A DNA stretch of 64,000 bases, taken from the NCBI RefSeq assembly GCF_021602025.1, contig NZ_BQHW01000002.1, forward strand, positions 1 through 64,000. The letters are read 5' to 3'. The position numbers were made by a program, and so were the translations under genes. Positions 53,826 to 62,122 of this stretch are shown piece after piece. Origin of the DNA: Pseudomonas ceruminis (GTDB lineage: Bacteria > Pseudomonadota > Gammaproteobacteria > Pseudomonadales > Pseudomonadaceae). Under the pieces are notes generated by a model. That model worked only from the letters and a program-made list of their open reading frames with translations, searched no databases and was not told the DNA's origin. Every line of letters starts with the position of its first letter. Positions within the stretch are counted from its first letter, which is position 1.

Positions 53826-53841
53826 CATGGTACGTACCATG
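53826..53841. promoter_or_regulatory. 16-bp perfect palindrome upstream of the KfrA-like gene
   Basis: CATGGTACGTACCATG is fully self-complementary and ends 23 nt before the start codon. Position and symmetry fit an autoregulatory operator, as known for kfrA on plasmids. Function is inferred. Confidence 0.55.
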
Positions 53842-54093
53842 TATTTACATGGGAATTCTCACCCTGCTCGCACGGAAATTCAAGCACTTACTAAGGTTTA
53901 ATAATCACGGCTTATCGCATGAGATAGCACGAATTCTGGGTGTGGGAGGTGGCTGCCGTAGGAGCAGTACACAAAGCACCCGGCCAGGGTGCGGCGGCGC
54001 AAAAAGGCGCAGGCAGGTGGGGATGGATTGAAGGGGGAGCAGGTCGGCGCCGGGGCGGCGCGACCTTATAGTGCGGGGCTAAAGCGGGCAGTG

Positions 54094-54117
54094 AATGGGT
54101 ACCGCGTGGTACCCATT
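54094..54117. repeat. Inverted repeat with 10-bp arms
   Basis: AATGGGTACC (54094-54103), GCGT, GGTACCCATT (54108-54117). It shares the ATGG-GTACC core with the palindrome at 53826-53841. It lies 42 nt after the tenA stop on the minus strand, so it could be a terminator, a second binding site for the KfrA-like protein, or part of a recombination site. Confidence 0.55.
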
Positions 54118-54158
54118 TACTGTTGAGGCTGTAAAGCGCCAGGCAGCGCGTAAGCGCA

Positions 54159-54818
54159 TCAACCTTGGCTGTCGAGGCCCATTTGCCAGAAGTCGGCCTC
54201 CAACCGCGATGCCTGGCCAAAGATCGCGGCCAGCTCGATGAAGCGCTGCTCAGTCATGCTGCGCGCCGCCAGGTCATCGAGGTGCTTGCGCGCCGACGCC
54301 GCTACGTCCTGGTAGGCCTCACCGGCATACTCCCCGATCCATTCGCGGTAAGGATGGTCACTCAGGTCACCGATCCGCTCGGCCAGCACGCGCCCGATTT
54401 CGGCGTAGCCAATTACACACGGTGCCAAGGCTGCATGCAGCTCCAGCAGGTCGCCGGCGGCGCCGCAGTCGAGCACGTAGCGGGTGTAGGCCACCGTGGC
54501 CTGATGCTCCGGAGCGGCTGCGATATCGGCTTGCGACAGCCCCCAACGCGCGCAAAGCCGCAGGTGCAGTTCGGTCTCGTCGAGAATGGCTGCCAGGCCA
54601 GCCTGGGCGGCGCGGATATCTGCGGGGGTCCTGCTTTTATAGGCCGCCAGCGCCCAGGCACGGGCGAACTGGATCAGGAACAGGTAGTCCTGAACCAGGT
54701 AGGTGCGGAATGCCTCCTCGGCCAAGGTGCCCTCACCCATCTGCCGCACAAAATCGTGGTCGACATAGCGGGCCCACTGCGGCGCGGTTGCAGCTTTGAG
54801 ACGCTCGAAAATATCCAT
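54159..54818 (-). CDS. tenA: TenA-type aminopyrimidine aminohydrolase (thiaminase II), TenA_C class
   Basis: 219-aa helical TenA protein that salvages the pyrimidine moiety of degraded thiamine. Catalytic Cys134 is in LAPCVIGYAEIG, the C-terminal Glu207 in RLEADFWQMGL, and the substrate Asp44 in YLVQDYLFL, all as in TenA_C enzymes. It follows the TenA_E paralogue by 2 nt, and both lie behind a TPP riboswitch, which fits the salvage role and repression by thiamine pyrophosphate. Confidence 0.9.
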   Translation of the reverse strand: MDIFERLKAATAPQWARYVDHDFVRQMGEGTLAEEAFRTYLVQDYLFLIQFARAWALAAYKSRTPADIRAAQAGLAAILDETELHLRLCARWGLSQADIAAAPEHQATVAYTRYVLDCGAAGDLLELHAALAPCVIGYAEIGRVLAERIGDLSDHPYREWIGEYAGEAYQDVAASARKHLDDLAARSMTEQRFIELAAIFGQASRLEADFWQMGLDSQG

Positions 54819-54820
54819 GC

Positions 54821-55468
54821 TCAGGCTTCCTCATCGTAAATGGCGTCGAAAAAGGCAAGCTCCAGCGCCACGGTACGTGAGTAGAAGTCGCTGCTCAGTG
54901 CTGCCTCCTGTGGCCCTACCCGGTCCAGTTCGGCCTGCAGGAAGGCAACGAATTCGGCAAATGCCGGGTTGTCGTGCAGGGTGATCCACTCGGCGTAGAC
55001 GAAGTTGGCCGGCAGTGGTTTCGGCGCCTTGCTGGCCCAGTCCAGGTACAGCCCTTCTGCCACGTTCAGCACCGCCAACGCGGCCGCATAGGACCGGGTA
55101 GCCGCCGCTTCGCGCATGATGGCCTTGAAGCCGGCAGTCGGCCCGCTGTCCACGGGCTCGTTACGTTGCGCGGGGCTGACGTCCAAGGCTTCGAACGCGC
55201 GCAGGAAATAGGTGTTTTCGTCGCTCGAGATCATGCCGGCGAAGCGACCGAAGCGCAACCGAGCCTCAAAGGTGTCGGCGGTGGCGATCGCCGCACCGAG
55301 CAAGGTCAGGAAGCTGTCGATGAAGCGATGGTCCTGAACCAGGTAGCGGATCATGAACGGGTCGGCCACGCTGCCGTTGCAGAGCTCGGTGACGAAGCGA
55401 TGGCCCACGGCAGCCGACCAGGTCGGTTCGCTCTGACGGCGCAGGATTTGGGTGAAACGTTCGGTCAT
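54821..55468 (-). CDS. TenA_E-class thiamine-salvage paralogue
   Basis: 215-aa TenA-family protein lacking the active-site Cys: the segment equivalent to APCVIGY reads LAVLNVAEGLYLDWA. This is the TenA_E subgroup, which uses a Glu and is thought to hydrolyse formyl-amino-pyrimidine or related salvage intermediates. YLVQDHRFIDSF matches the family N-terminal motif. The ATG at 55468 follows TGGAGGACAGC; the open frame upstream runs into the riboswitch and is not coding. First gene of the tenA pair. Confidence 0.85.
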   Translation of the reverse strand: MTERFTQILRRQSEPTWSAAVGHRFVTELCNGSVADPFMIRYLVQDHRFIDSFLTLLGAAIATADTFEARLRFGRFAGMISSDENTYFLRAFEALDVSPAQRNEPVDSGPTAGFKAIMREAAATRSYAAALAVLNVAEGLYLDWASKAPKPLPANFVYAEWITLHDNPAFAEFVAFLQAELDRVGPQEAALSSDFYSRTVALELAFFDAIYDEEA

Positions 55469-55562
55469 GGTGCTGTCCTCCATTGAGGTGACAGCGAGAC
55501 CGTTCGAGTGGGGCATGGAGCGGCCTCGCAGTGAGGCCGGCAAAAAGGCAGGTCGGCAGTCC

Positions 55563-55660
55563 CATCCCTTCGCCGGCATGATCCGGATCAGGTTCGAAGG
55601 GTCACCGCGCTGCAGTTGCCAGCGGTTTCTCAGCCCGTTGCCGGGCTCCCCTTGGTGGAG
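55563..55660 (-). promoter_or_regulatory. TPP (thi-box) riboswitch
   Basis: Read on the minus strand: GGGGAGCCC, GGGCTGAGA (the invariant CUGAGA of P2/P3), then ACCCTTCGAACCTGATCCGG and ATGCCGGCGAAGGGA closing P4/P5 and P1. This is the standard THI element. It ends about 95 nt before the first tenA-family gene and would turn the pair off when thiamine pyrophosphate is plentiful, probably by sequestering the ribosome binding site. The flanks of the 333-nt intergenic region show nothing else. Confidence 0.93.
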
Positions 55661-55801
55661 TGCAGGTATACAGCAGATCGACGGCCGTTGCCACTGGCCT
55701 GATCGACGCCCACAAGGCTAAAGGCACATCGCCACTAGTCATTATGCTGTCATCTTATTGTCGTATTTTTCCGCCTTCACCCCGGGTCGGGAATACCAGC
55801 A

Positions 55802-58117
55802 GTGATCCGCCGTTCTCTCTCGTCTACAGGCCTGTTGCGCCTGTTGATCCTGATGCTCTGCGCAGCCACCCTGACCTTTCTCTGGGGGGTGCATTTCGCC
55901 CAGAAGGCCGCCGCGCGCCAGGACGCGCTGTCCGCCAAGGCCGTTGAGCACCTGAACCTGGCCAGCATCGTTGCCCAGAGCCTGCGCCAACTGGTAGACC
56001 GCGCACAGGCCGTCGGCCGGGTGACCCAGGAGGATATGAAGGTGCTGCACCAGGGTAACCTCAGCCTCGCCCGGCTGCTGGCCGAGGACCCAGTGTTCAA
56101 GCGCATGGGCCTTTATGACCGGCACGGCCGCCTGCTTTCGGCCAGCCACGGCGACGAAGCCCCCGTGCTGCCAGCCCCCTGGCTGCAGCAATTGAACGTG
56201 CACGTCGCCCGCTATGGTTTCAAAGCGTTCCTGCCGCGTGTGGCCCCGTCCGACACACCGAACTGGCGGCTGCCCTTCCTGCTGCCCTTGACCAGCCTGC
56301 CAAGCCGTGAAATCGACACCATCCTCCTCGTGCAACTCGACATCGGCTACCTGGCGGTACTGTTCCAGCATATCGACCTAGGCACCACCGGGCTGATACG
56401 CCTGGTGCAGGACGACGGCCAGGAGCGGCTGCGCATCGACACCCATGGCGTGATCGGGGCCGGCGACAGCTTCGAGCCAGGCGTGCCCGACGCAGGCGTC
56501 GAATCAGGGCAGCTCACGCAATATGCCTCTGGCGAGGCCTATCAGAGCCTGTACCGCCGTGTCGCCGAACGTGGCTTCAGCATTGTCGTCAGCCAACGCT
56601 ACGATGAAATTCTGGCGGCCTCTGCCCTGGCCTACTCACGCCAGTTCTGGCTCAACCTGAGCATGACCTTGATGATCCTCGCCAGCCTGGCGTGGACGTT
56701 GCGGCTGCTGCGCAAGCGCCAGGAGGCGTTCAGCGCCCTGGAGCTTGCGCAGCAGGTCAATCAGCAACTGATCGGGCGCCTGGAGGACGAACACCGACGC
56801 AGCAGCCATGCCGCCGCCACCGATCACCTCAGCGGCTTGCACAACCGTCGTCAGTTCGTCGAGGTGGCGGGCACGGTGCTGACCCGGCAGCGCGGTAAAC
56901 GCCGGCTGATGGCCATCTTGTTCATCGACATGGACCGCTTCAAGTCGATCAATGACTCGCTCGGGCACAAGATCGGCGATTTGCTGCTGCAGGCCGTGGC
57001 CGGGCGCATCCAGCGCCTGCTCGAGCCGGGCGACGAAGCCTCGCGCTTTGGTGGCGACGAATTCGTCGTGCTGCTGGCCGGCGAGCGCAGCGAAGAGCAA
57101 ATCAATGCCTGGGTGCGCAACCTGGTGCAGAAGTTGTCGGCTACCTACGCGCTGGATGGCCAGGAGGTCAATACCAGCCCCAGTGTCGGCGTCAGCATCT
57201 GCCCGCGTGATGGCCAGGAAATCGACAGCCTGATCCGCTGCGCCGACGCGGCGATGTACTCGGCCAAGCAGGCCGGCCGTGCCCAGTATCGCTTCTTCGA
57301 CCCGTCATTGAACCTTTCCGATATCCAGGCCTTTACCCTGGAGCAAGCCTTCGGCAACGCGTTGACCGAGCGCCAGTTCGTGCTGCATTACCAGCCGCAA
57401 ATACGTTTGGATACCCAGCAGGTGCTGGGCTACGAAGCCTTGGTGCGCTGGGACCACCCGGAGTTCGGCCTGCTCTACCCTGACCGTTTCATCGACCTGG
57501 CCGAACGCAGCGGTTTTATCATCGACCTGGGCTGGGAAGTGTTGCGCCTGGCCTGCGAAGAGCTGGCTCGTTGGAGCGCGCAGGGCCGGGAGAGCCGCCT
57601 GGCGGTGAATGTTTCTGCCCTGCAACTGCGCCAGGTCGACTTCAGCAACCGCTTGCTGGCCGAGCTGCAGGCCCATGGCATCGCCCCGCAGCGCCTGGAA
57701 CTTGAAATCACCGAAACCACGATCCTCGACCCGGAGGGTACCGCGGTCGACCATCTGCACCGCCTGCGCGCGGCGGGCCTGGGTATCAGCCTGGACGATT
57801 TTGGCCGTGGCTATGCCGGCTTCGCCCATTTGCAGGCGCTGCCGCTGAGCAAGCTCAAGATCGATCGATCGCTGATTGCGCCACTGTCCAACAGCCATGA
57901 CGACAGCCCGATTGTGTCTTCAACCATCATCCTGGCCAAGCGCCTGGGCCTGGAGGTGGTGGCCGAAGGTGTCGAAACCCGCGAGCAAGTGGTGTGCCTG
58001 AAGCTTGCCGGCTGCGATGTCGCCCAGGGCTACCACTTCAGCCGGCCCTTGTCGGCCGCGCAATTGCGTGACTACCCGCCGTTCAATGGCGCGGAATTAA
58101 AGCCCTGTGTGCTGTGA
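55802..58117 (+). CDS. Membrane-bound GGDEF-EAL cyclic-di-GMP enzyme
   Basis: 771-aa protein. Two membrane helices (about 12-32 and 282-300) bracket a periplasmic sensor domain, followed by GGDEF (about 340-500) and EAL (about 515-760). The cyclase site RFGGDEFVVLL is intact, but the inhibitory I-site reads EPGD instead of RxxD. The phosphodiesterase keeps GYEALVRW, VNVSALQL, EITETTILD, LDDFGRGYAGF, KIDRS, VAEGVET and QGYHF, so both activities are possible. DDFGTGYSS is altered to DDFGRGYAG. The start is GTG at 55802 with GGGAAT upstream. Monocistronic. Confidence 0.9.
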   Translation: MIRRSLSSTGLLRLLILMLCAATLTFLWGVHFAQKAAARQDALSAKAVEHLNLASIVAQSLRQLVDRAQAVGRVTQEDMKVLHQGNLSLARLLAEDPVFKRMGLYDRHGRLLSASHGDEAPVLPAPWLQQLNVHVARYGFKAFLPRVAPSDTPNWRLPFLLPLTSLPSREIDTILLVQLDIGYLAVLFQHIDLGTTGLIRLVQDDGQERLRIDTHGVIGAGDSFEPGVPDAGVESGQLTQYASGEAYQSLYRRVAERGFSIVVSQRYDEILAASALAYSRQFWLNLSMTLMILASLAWTLRLLRKRQEAFSALELAQQVNQQLIGRLEDEHRRSSHAAATDHLSGLHNRRQFVEVAGTVLTRQRGKRRLMAILFIDMDRFKSINDSLGHKIGDLLLQAVAGRIQRLLEPGDEASRFGGDEFVVLLAGERSEEQINAWVRNLVQKLSATYALDGQEVNTSPSVGVSICPRDGQEIDSLIRCADAAMYSAKQAGRAQYRFFDPSLNLSDIQAFTLEQAFGNALTERQFVLHYQPQIRLDTQQVLGYEALVRWDHPEFGLLYPDRFIDLAERSGFIIDLGWEVLRLACEELARWSAQGRESRLAVNVSALQLRQVDFSNRLLAELQAHGIAPQRLELEITETTILDPEGTAVDHLHRLRAAGLGISLDDFGRGYAGFAHLQALPLSKLKIDRSLIAPLSNSHDDSPIVSSTIILAKRLGLEVVAEGVETREQVVCLKLAGCDVAQGYHFSRPLSAAQLRDYPPFNGAELKPCVL

Positions 58118-58215
58118 GCAAAACGGGCGGCGTGAGCGAAGTCACCGGCCACAGGGCCGGGACAGACAAGCCAATAAGCATTATGGTGTGAGGATCAACC
58201 GCCACCCCACCGACC

Positions 58216-59166
58216 ATGACCGACATCGAGCGCTACGTCCGCGCCGCCACCCGCGACAACACTCGGCGCAGTTACCAAGCGGCCATTGAGCATTTCGAGG
58301 CCCATTGGGGCGGCTTTCTGCCGGCCACGGCCGACAGCATTGCCCGCTATCTGGCCGACCATGCCGAACAGCACGCTGTCAGCACCCTGCGCCAGCGCTT
58401 GGCAGCCCTGAGCCAGTGGCACATCAGCCAGGGCTTCCCCGACCCGACCAAGGCCCCGTTGGTCCGCCAAGTACTGCGCGGCATCCGCACCTTGCACCCG
58501 ACGCCCCCCAAACAGGCCGCGCCGCTGTTGCTGCAGCACCTGCAACGTGCGGCCGAATGCTTCGAGGAAGAGGCCCGACAGGCCCGTGAACACCACGACT
58601 TGCGGGCCTTGCGCCGCGCCCGGCGCGACGCCGCGCTGTTGCTGCTGGGGTTCTGGCGTGGCTTTCGCGGGGATGAACTGGCGCGCCTGCGCGTCGAGCA
58701 TGTCCAGGCCGAAGCCGGTGTCGGCATCACCCTGTTCCTGCCGCGCAGCAAAGGTGACCGGGAAGCACTTGGCGTACAGCACCGCACCCCGGCGCTGAAG
58801 GCGCTGTGCCCGGTCACCGCCTACCTGCAATGGATCGAAGTGGCTGGTATTGCCCATGGCCCGGTTTTCCGAAAGCTCGACCGCTGGGGCAACCTGAGTG
58901 ATACACCGCTCAACAGCAACAGCCTGGTTGGCCTGCTGCGGCGCATGCTGGAGCGTGCCGAAGTGCCCGCGGCACTGTACACCGGCCACTCCCTGCGCCG
59001 CGGCTTCGCCACCTGGGCGACGGCCAACGGCTGGGAGCTGAAGTCGCTGATGAGTTACGTCGGTTGGAAGGATGCCAAATCGGCGCTGCGCTACATTGAT
59101 GCGGCGCAGCGCTTTGGCGAACTGGCCGTATTACCGGCCAGCCAGGGGCAGGCGCTTATTCCTTGA
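58216..59166 (+). CDS. Tyrosine recombinase (TnpS-like integrase)
   Basis: 316-aa site-specific recombinase. An N-terminal SAM-like core-binding domain (ARDNTRRSY to about residue 100; actual AATRDNTRRSYQ) precedes the catalytic domain. Catalytic residues: Arg in FWRGFRGDELARL, Lys in PRSKGD, His and Arg in GHSLRRGFAT, the GW of YVGWKD, and nucleophile Tyr293 in ALRYID. The resemblance is to TnpS of Tn4651/4652, the partner of the KfrA-domain protein TnpT, whose homologue is 4.4 kb away. No transposon ends were recognised. The end overlaps the converging SDR-SMP30 gene by 11 nt. Confidence 0.84.
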   Translation: MTDIERYVRAATRDNTRRSYQAAIEHFEAHWGGFLPATADSIARYLADHAEQHAVSTLRQRLAALSQWHISQGFPDPTKAPLVRQVLRGIRTLHPTPPKQAAPLLLQHLQRAAECFEEEARQAREHHDLRALRRARRDAALLLLGFWRGFRGDELARLRVEHVQAEAGVGITLFLPRSKGDREALGVQHRTPALKALCPVTAYLQWIEVAGIAHGPVFRKLDRWGNLSDTPLNSNSLVGLLRRMLERAEVPAALYTGHSLRRGFATWATANGWELKSLMSYVGWKDAKSALRYIDAAQRFGELAVLPASQGQALIP

Positions 59167-60880
59167 AAGCGTGACGCGCGATACCGCCCACCTCCGGGCG
59201 TATCGCATAGAGGTCGCCGGCGTCCGGGTAGTGGCGCAGTTCCGCGGGTGACATGCCGACCCGTGCGGTGGTGATGAACAGCGTGCCCAAGCCGTCGCCA
59301 CCGAAGCAGCAACTGGTCGGGCGCGGTACCGGCATCACCACCTGGTCGGTCAAGTGCCCGTCGCGGTCATAGCGCAGCACACAGCTGCCATTGAACTGAC
59401 ACACCCACAGCCCACCTTCGCGATCCAGGGCAATACCGTCCGGGCGCCCCAGTTCGGCGGGCGTCTCAGCGAACAGTCTCACGTCCTCCAATCTGCCATC
59501 GGCCTGGTACTCGGCGCGGTAGATCGAACGGGCAACGGAGTCGACGAAGAATACGGTGTGCCCATCTTCCGACCAGGCAAGCCCATTGGGTAACGACATG
59601 CCGTCGTGAATCACTTCATCGTGCAGCTCGCCGTCGAAGCGGAACAGCGCGCCGGTCTTGCCGCTGGGCCCCTCGTCCATCAGGCCGGTGATGAACCGCC
59701 CTTGCGGATCGCAGGCCCCGTCATTGAATCGGTAGCTCGAGCGGTGGTGCACCGGTGCCGAGTACTGGCGCACCCGGCGTGGTTCTACATCAAGAATGGC
59801 TACGCTGGCATCTTCGGTGAAGATCAGGTTGCCCTGGTTGGTGAGCGCCAGGGCACCGATACGTGCGGCCGATTCGTATAGCATCTCCACTTCGCCGTCC
59901 GGCAGCAGCCGATGGATGCGTCCGCCCGTGATATCGACAAAGTACAGCGCGCCTGTGCGGGCATCCCAGACCGGGCTTTCGCCCAGGTCGGCGCGGGTGT
60001 TGGCGACCTTGATCGGCACGTAGTGACATTCCTTGATGCGGCTCCAGCGTTCGGCCACTTCGGCAAGGCTGGACGCCTCCACTCGAGCCAGGTCACGCGG
60101 GTAGCTGACCCCGCTGTTCTCGCTGAAGCGTGTGGCGGTGAACTGGCCATTGCTGGCCCGCAAGATATAGCCAGTGTCCCTGCACAGCGGGCTGGCCAGG
60201 TACAACACACCCGGCGTGACCCACTCGGGCTTGAGCTCTTCCGGAGGCTGGGTCACCCCCCACATCCGCGTCTTGGCCACCGGCGAGATCGCGTTGACCA
60301 GAATGCCGTGCTCCAGCCCTTCCATGCTCAGTGCGTTCATGATGCCAACCTGGGCCATCTTGCCCGCCGAATAGGCCACCAGGCCTGGCTGGGCATAGCG
60401 CTGGTACATGGCGCGGTCCGAGGTGGTCAGCACAATCCGGGGTGCTTCGGCCGCCTTGAGGTGCTTCCAGGCATGCTTGGCCAGCCACACCGGGGCGTGC
60501 ACGCTGATGCCCAGCGCGCGCTCGAGGAACGCCTGCTCCTGGGTTTCGATGCCTTGGTAGTCGACCCAGCCGGCATTGTGGATCAGGATATCCAGCGCGC
60601 CGAACTGGGCGATGGCCAATTCTACCAACGCCCTGCATTCGTCTTCGTTTTCCAGGTGGCCAACGTGTGCGACCACGTCGAACCCCTTGGCTTTCATGGT
60701 TGCCAGGGCAACGCTGACGGCTGCCGGGTCCTGACCTTCCCCCGATCGGTCGGTGCCCAGGTCACTGATGACCACCCGCGCACCTCGCGCCGCCAGGGCC
60801 ATGGCGTAATCCAGGCCAAGCCCTTGGGCGGCACCGGTGACGATGGCGACTTTGTCTTTGAATGGGTCTGTACTTGGCAT
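59156..60880 (-). CDS. Fusion of short-chain dehydrogenase and SMP-30 lactonase
   Basis: 574-aa two-domain protein. Residues 5-265 are a classical SDR: VTGAAQGLGLDYA for cofactor, HNAGWVDYQG, Ser in LTTSDRAMY and YSAGKMAQVG with catalytic Tyr and Lys. Residues about 290-570 form an SMP-30/gluconolactonase beta-propeller: LGESPVWDARTGALYFVDI (metal Glu), RFNDGACDPQGRF (Asn, Asp) and LPNGLAWSEDG (Asn, Asp). A single chain could oxidise a sugar or hydroxy-acid to a lactone and open it. Substrate unknown. A LysR gene is divergent, 270 nt away, probably its regulator. The ATG is at 60880. Confidence 0.87.
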   Translation of the reverse strand: MPSTDPFKDKVAIVTGAAQGLGLDYAMALAARGARVVISDLGTDRSGEGQDPAAVSVALATMKAKGFDVVAHVGHLENEDECRALVELAIAQFGALDILIHNAGWVDYQGIETQEQAFLERALGISVHAPVWLAKHAWKHLKAAEAPRIVLTTSDRAMYQRYAQPGLVAYSAGKMAQVGIMNALSMEGLEHGILVNAISPVAKTRMWGVTQPPEELKPEWVTPGVLYLASPLCRDTGYILRASNGQFTATRFSENSGVSYPRDLARVEASSLAEVAERWSRIKECHYVPIKVANTRADLGESPVWDARTGALYFVDITGGRIHRLLPDGEVEMLYESAARIGALALTNQGNLIFTEDASVAILDVEPRRVRQYSAPVHHRSSYRFNDGACDPQGRFITGLMDEGPSGKTGALFRFDGELHDEVIHDGMSLPNGLAWSEDGHTVFFVDSVARSIYRAEYQADGRLEDVRLFAETPAELGRPDGIALDREGGLWVCQFNGSCVLRYDRDGHLTDQVVMPVPRPTSCCFGGDGLGTLFITTARVGMSPAELRHYPDAGDLYAIRPEVGGIARHAFKE

Positions 60881-60957
60881 TGTGGGCCCTTCCGATTCTC
60901 CTTTTTTTACGATAACAATAAAAAAATCAATGACTTAATATTAAAAGCATGCAACTT

Positions 60958-60976
60958 TGATATCTCCGGGATATCA
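60958..60976. promoter_or_regulatory. Candidate LysR-type operator between the fusion gene and the LysR gene
   Basis: TGATATC (60958-60964), TCCGG, GATATCA (60970-60976): a perfect 7-bp inverted repeat containing the T-N11-A LTTR pattern, in an AT-rich divergent promoter region. Likely bound by the neighbouring regulator. Inference from symmetry and position. Confidence 0.55.
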
Positions 60977-61150
60977 CGTCCGACCCATCCCCCGCCGATT
61001 TGCCTGCACCCATGCCGCGATCCCCTACAGCAGCCGTTTGCAGCAGAGGCTTTGTCGCCGCGATGCCACGCACTATGATGGCCGCCTTGCAGGGTCGGCC
61101 GCCGGAGAATGCCTTCCTGGCACCAGTTCGACTCGATGAAGGAACGTAGA

Positions 61151-62122
61151 ATGATCGAGACACGTTTGCTCAGGCAGTTCATTGCCGTGGCCGAGGAGCT
61201 GCACTTTCACAAGGCAGCCATCCGTCTGCACATGGCACAGCCACCGTTGAGCCAGGCGATCAACCGACTGGAAGAGAAGCTGGGCTTCAGCCTATTCCTG
61301 CGCAACAAGCGCGGCGTCAAGCTCACCGCTGCGGGCATGGCGTTCCTGGAAACTGCCTATCGCACGCTCAAGGAGCTCGAGCAAGGTATCGAGTACGCCC
61401 GCAACGTCTCCGAAGGCATCTGCGGCAAACTGACCATCACGGCCATTTCCATCGCCTACTACGAATCCTTGCTCAATACCCTGAAGAAATTCCGCGAGAT
61501 CTACCCGAACGTGCGGCTGACCATTCGCGAAATGCCCTCAGCCTCCCAGGCCAAGGCGTTGATGGCCGGTGAGGCCGACATCGGCTTCATGCGCAAGCTG
61601 CCCATGCCCCCCGACACCATCGAATCGCGGCTGCTGCTGAACGAGCAGATCGTCATGGCCCTGCCCGCCAGCCACGCCAAGGCGCACCAGCCGATGGTCG
61701 ATTTGCGCGATTTTGCCGAAGAAGACTTCGTATTTACCCCGCAGGCGCTGGGCAGCGGCTACCACAGCCAGTTGATCGCGCTGTGCGAATCGGCGGGTTT
61801 CTACCCCAAGGTGGTGCAGGAGGCGGCGCAGATCCACACCCTGATCGGCCTGGTTGCCTGCGGCTTTGGTGTGGCGCTGGTGCCGGAGTCGATTGCCTAC
61901 TCCACGCTGCGCGACCGGGTGCAGTTCCGCCCGATCCGGCCGATCAAGGACCAGCCGACGCCCACCATGGGCCTGTACATGAACTGGAACCTCCAGAACG
62001 CCTCCCCGGCACTGGGCAGTTTCATTTCCATGCTGGACCTGGGGGCCCCCCGGCGCTTTGCCGATACCATCCAGAACCCCGTGATCCTGGATGGCAGCGA
62101 CCCACGCGAACTACACCGTTAA
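61151..62122 (+). CDS. LysR-family transcriptional regulator
   Basis: 323-aa LTTR. The N-terminal winged helix is LLRQFIAVAEELHFHKAAIR, followed by AQPPLSQAINRLEEKLGFSL and LTAAGMAFLE. The effector-binding domain covers about 92-300 (KLTITAISIAYYESLL, GEADIGFM, VACGFGVALVPESI). The ATG at 61151 follows AAGGAACG; earlier in-frame starts (61109) are less supported. It faces the SDR-SMP30 gene and presumably controls it. The end overlaps the converging asnB by 12 nt. Confidence 0.9.
   Translation: MIETRLLRQFIAVAEELHFHKAAIRLHMAQPPLSQAINRLEEKLGFSLFLRNKRGVKLTAAGMAFLETAYRTLKELEQGIEYARNVSEGICGKLTITAISIAYYESLLNTLKKFREIYPNVRLTIREMPSASQAKALMAGEADIGFMRKLPMPPDTIESRLLLNEQIVMALPASHAKAHQPMVDLRDFAEEDFVFTPQALGSGYHSQLIALCESAGFYPKVVQEAAQIHTLIGLVACGFGVALVPESIAYSTLRDRVQFRPIRPIKDQPTPTMGLYMNWNLQNASPALGSFISMLDLGAPRRFADTIQNPVILDGSDPRELHR

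Larger units (their letters stand above)
53804..54158. other. Intergenic region with palindromes
   Basis: This 355-nt stretch contains the palindrome next to the KfrA-like gene, a 6-bp stem-loop GCACCC/GGGTGC (53976-53992) that may terminate the tenA transcript on the minus strand, and a second, related inverted repeat at 54094-54117. No gene is seen. Confidence 0.5.

Noticed and set aside
55502-55565. Additional riboswitch or coding extension upstream of the TenA_E gene
   Set aside because: The open frame continues into the TPP element, but the sequence there is explained by the riboswitch tail and a ribosome binding site fixes the start at 55468.
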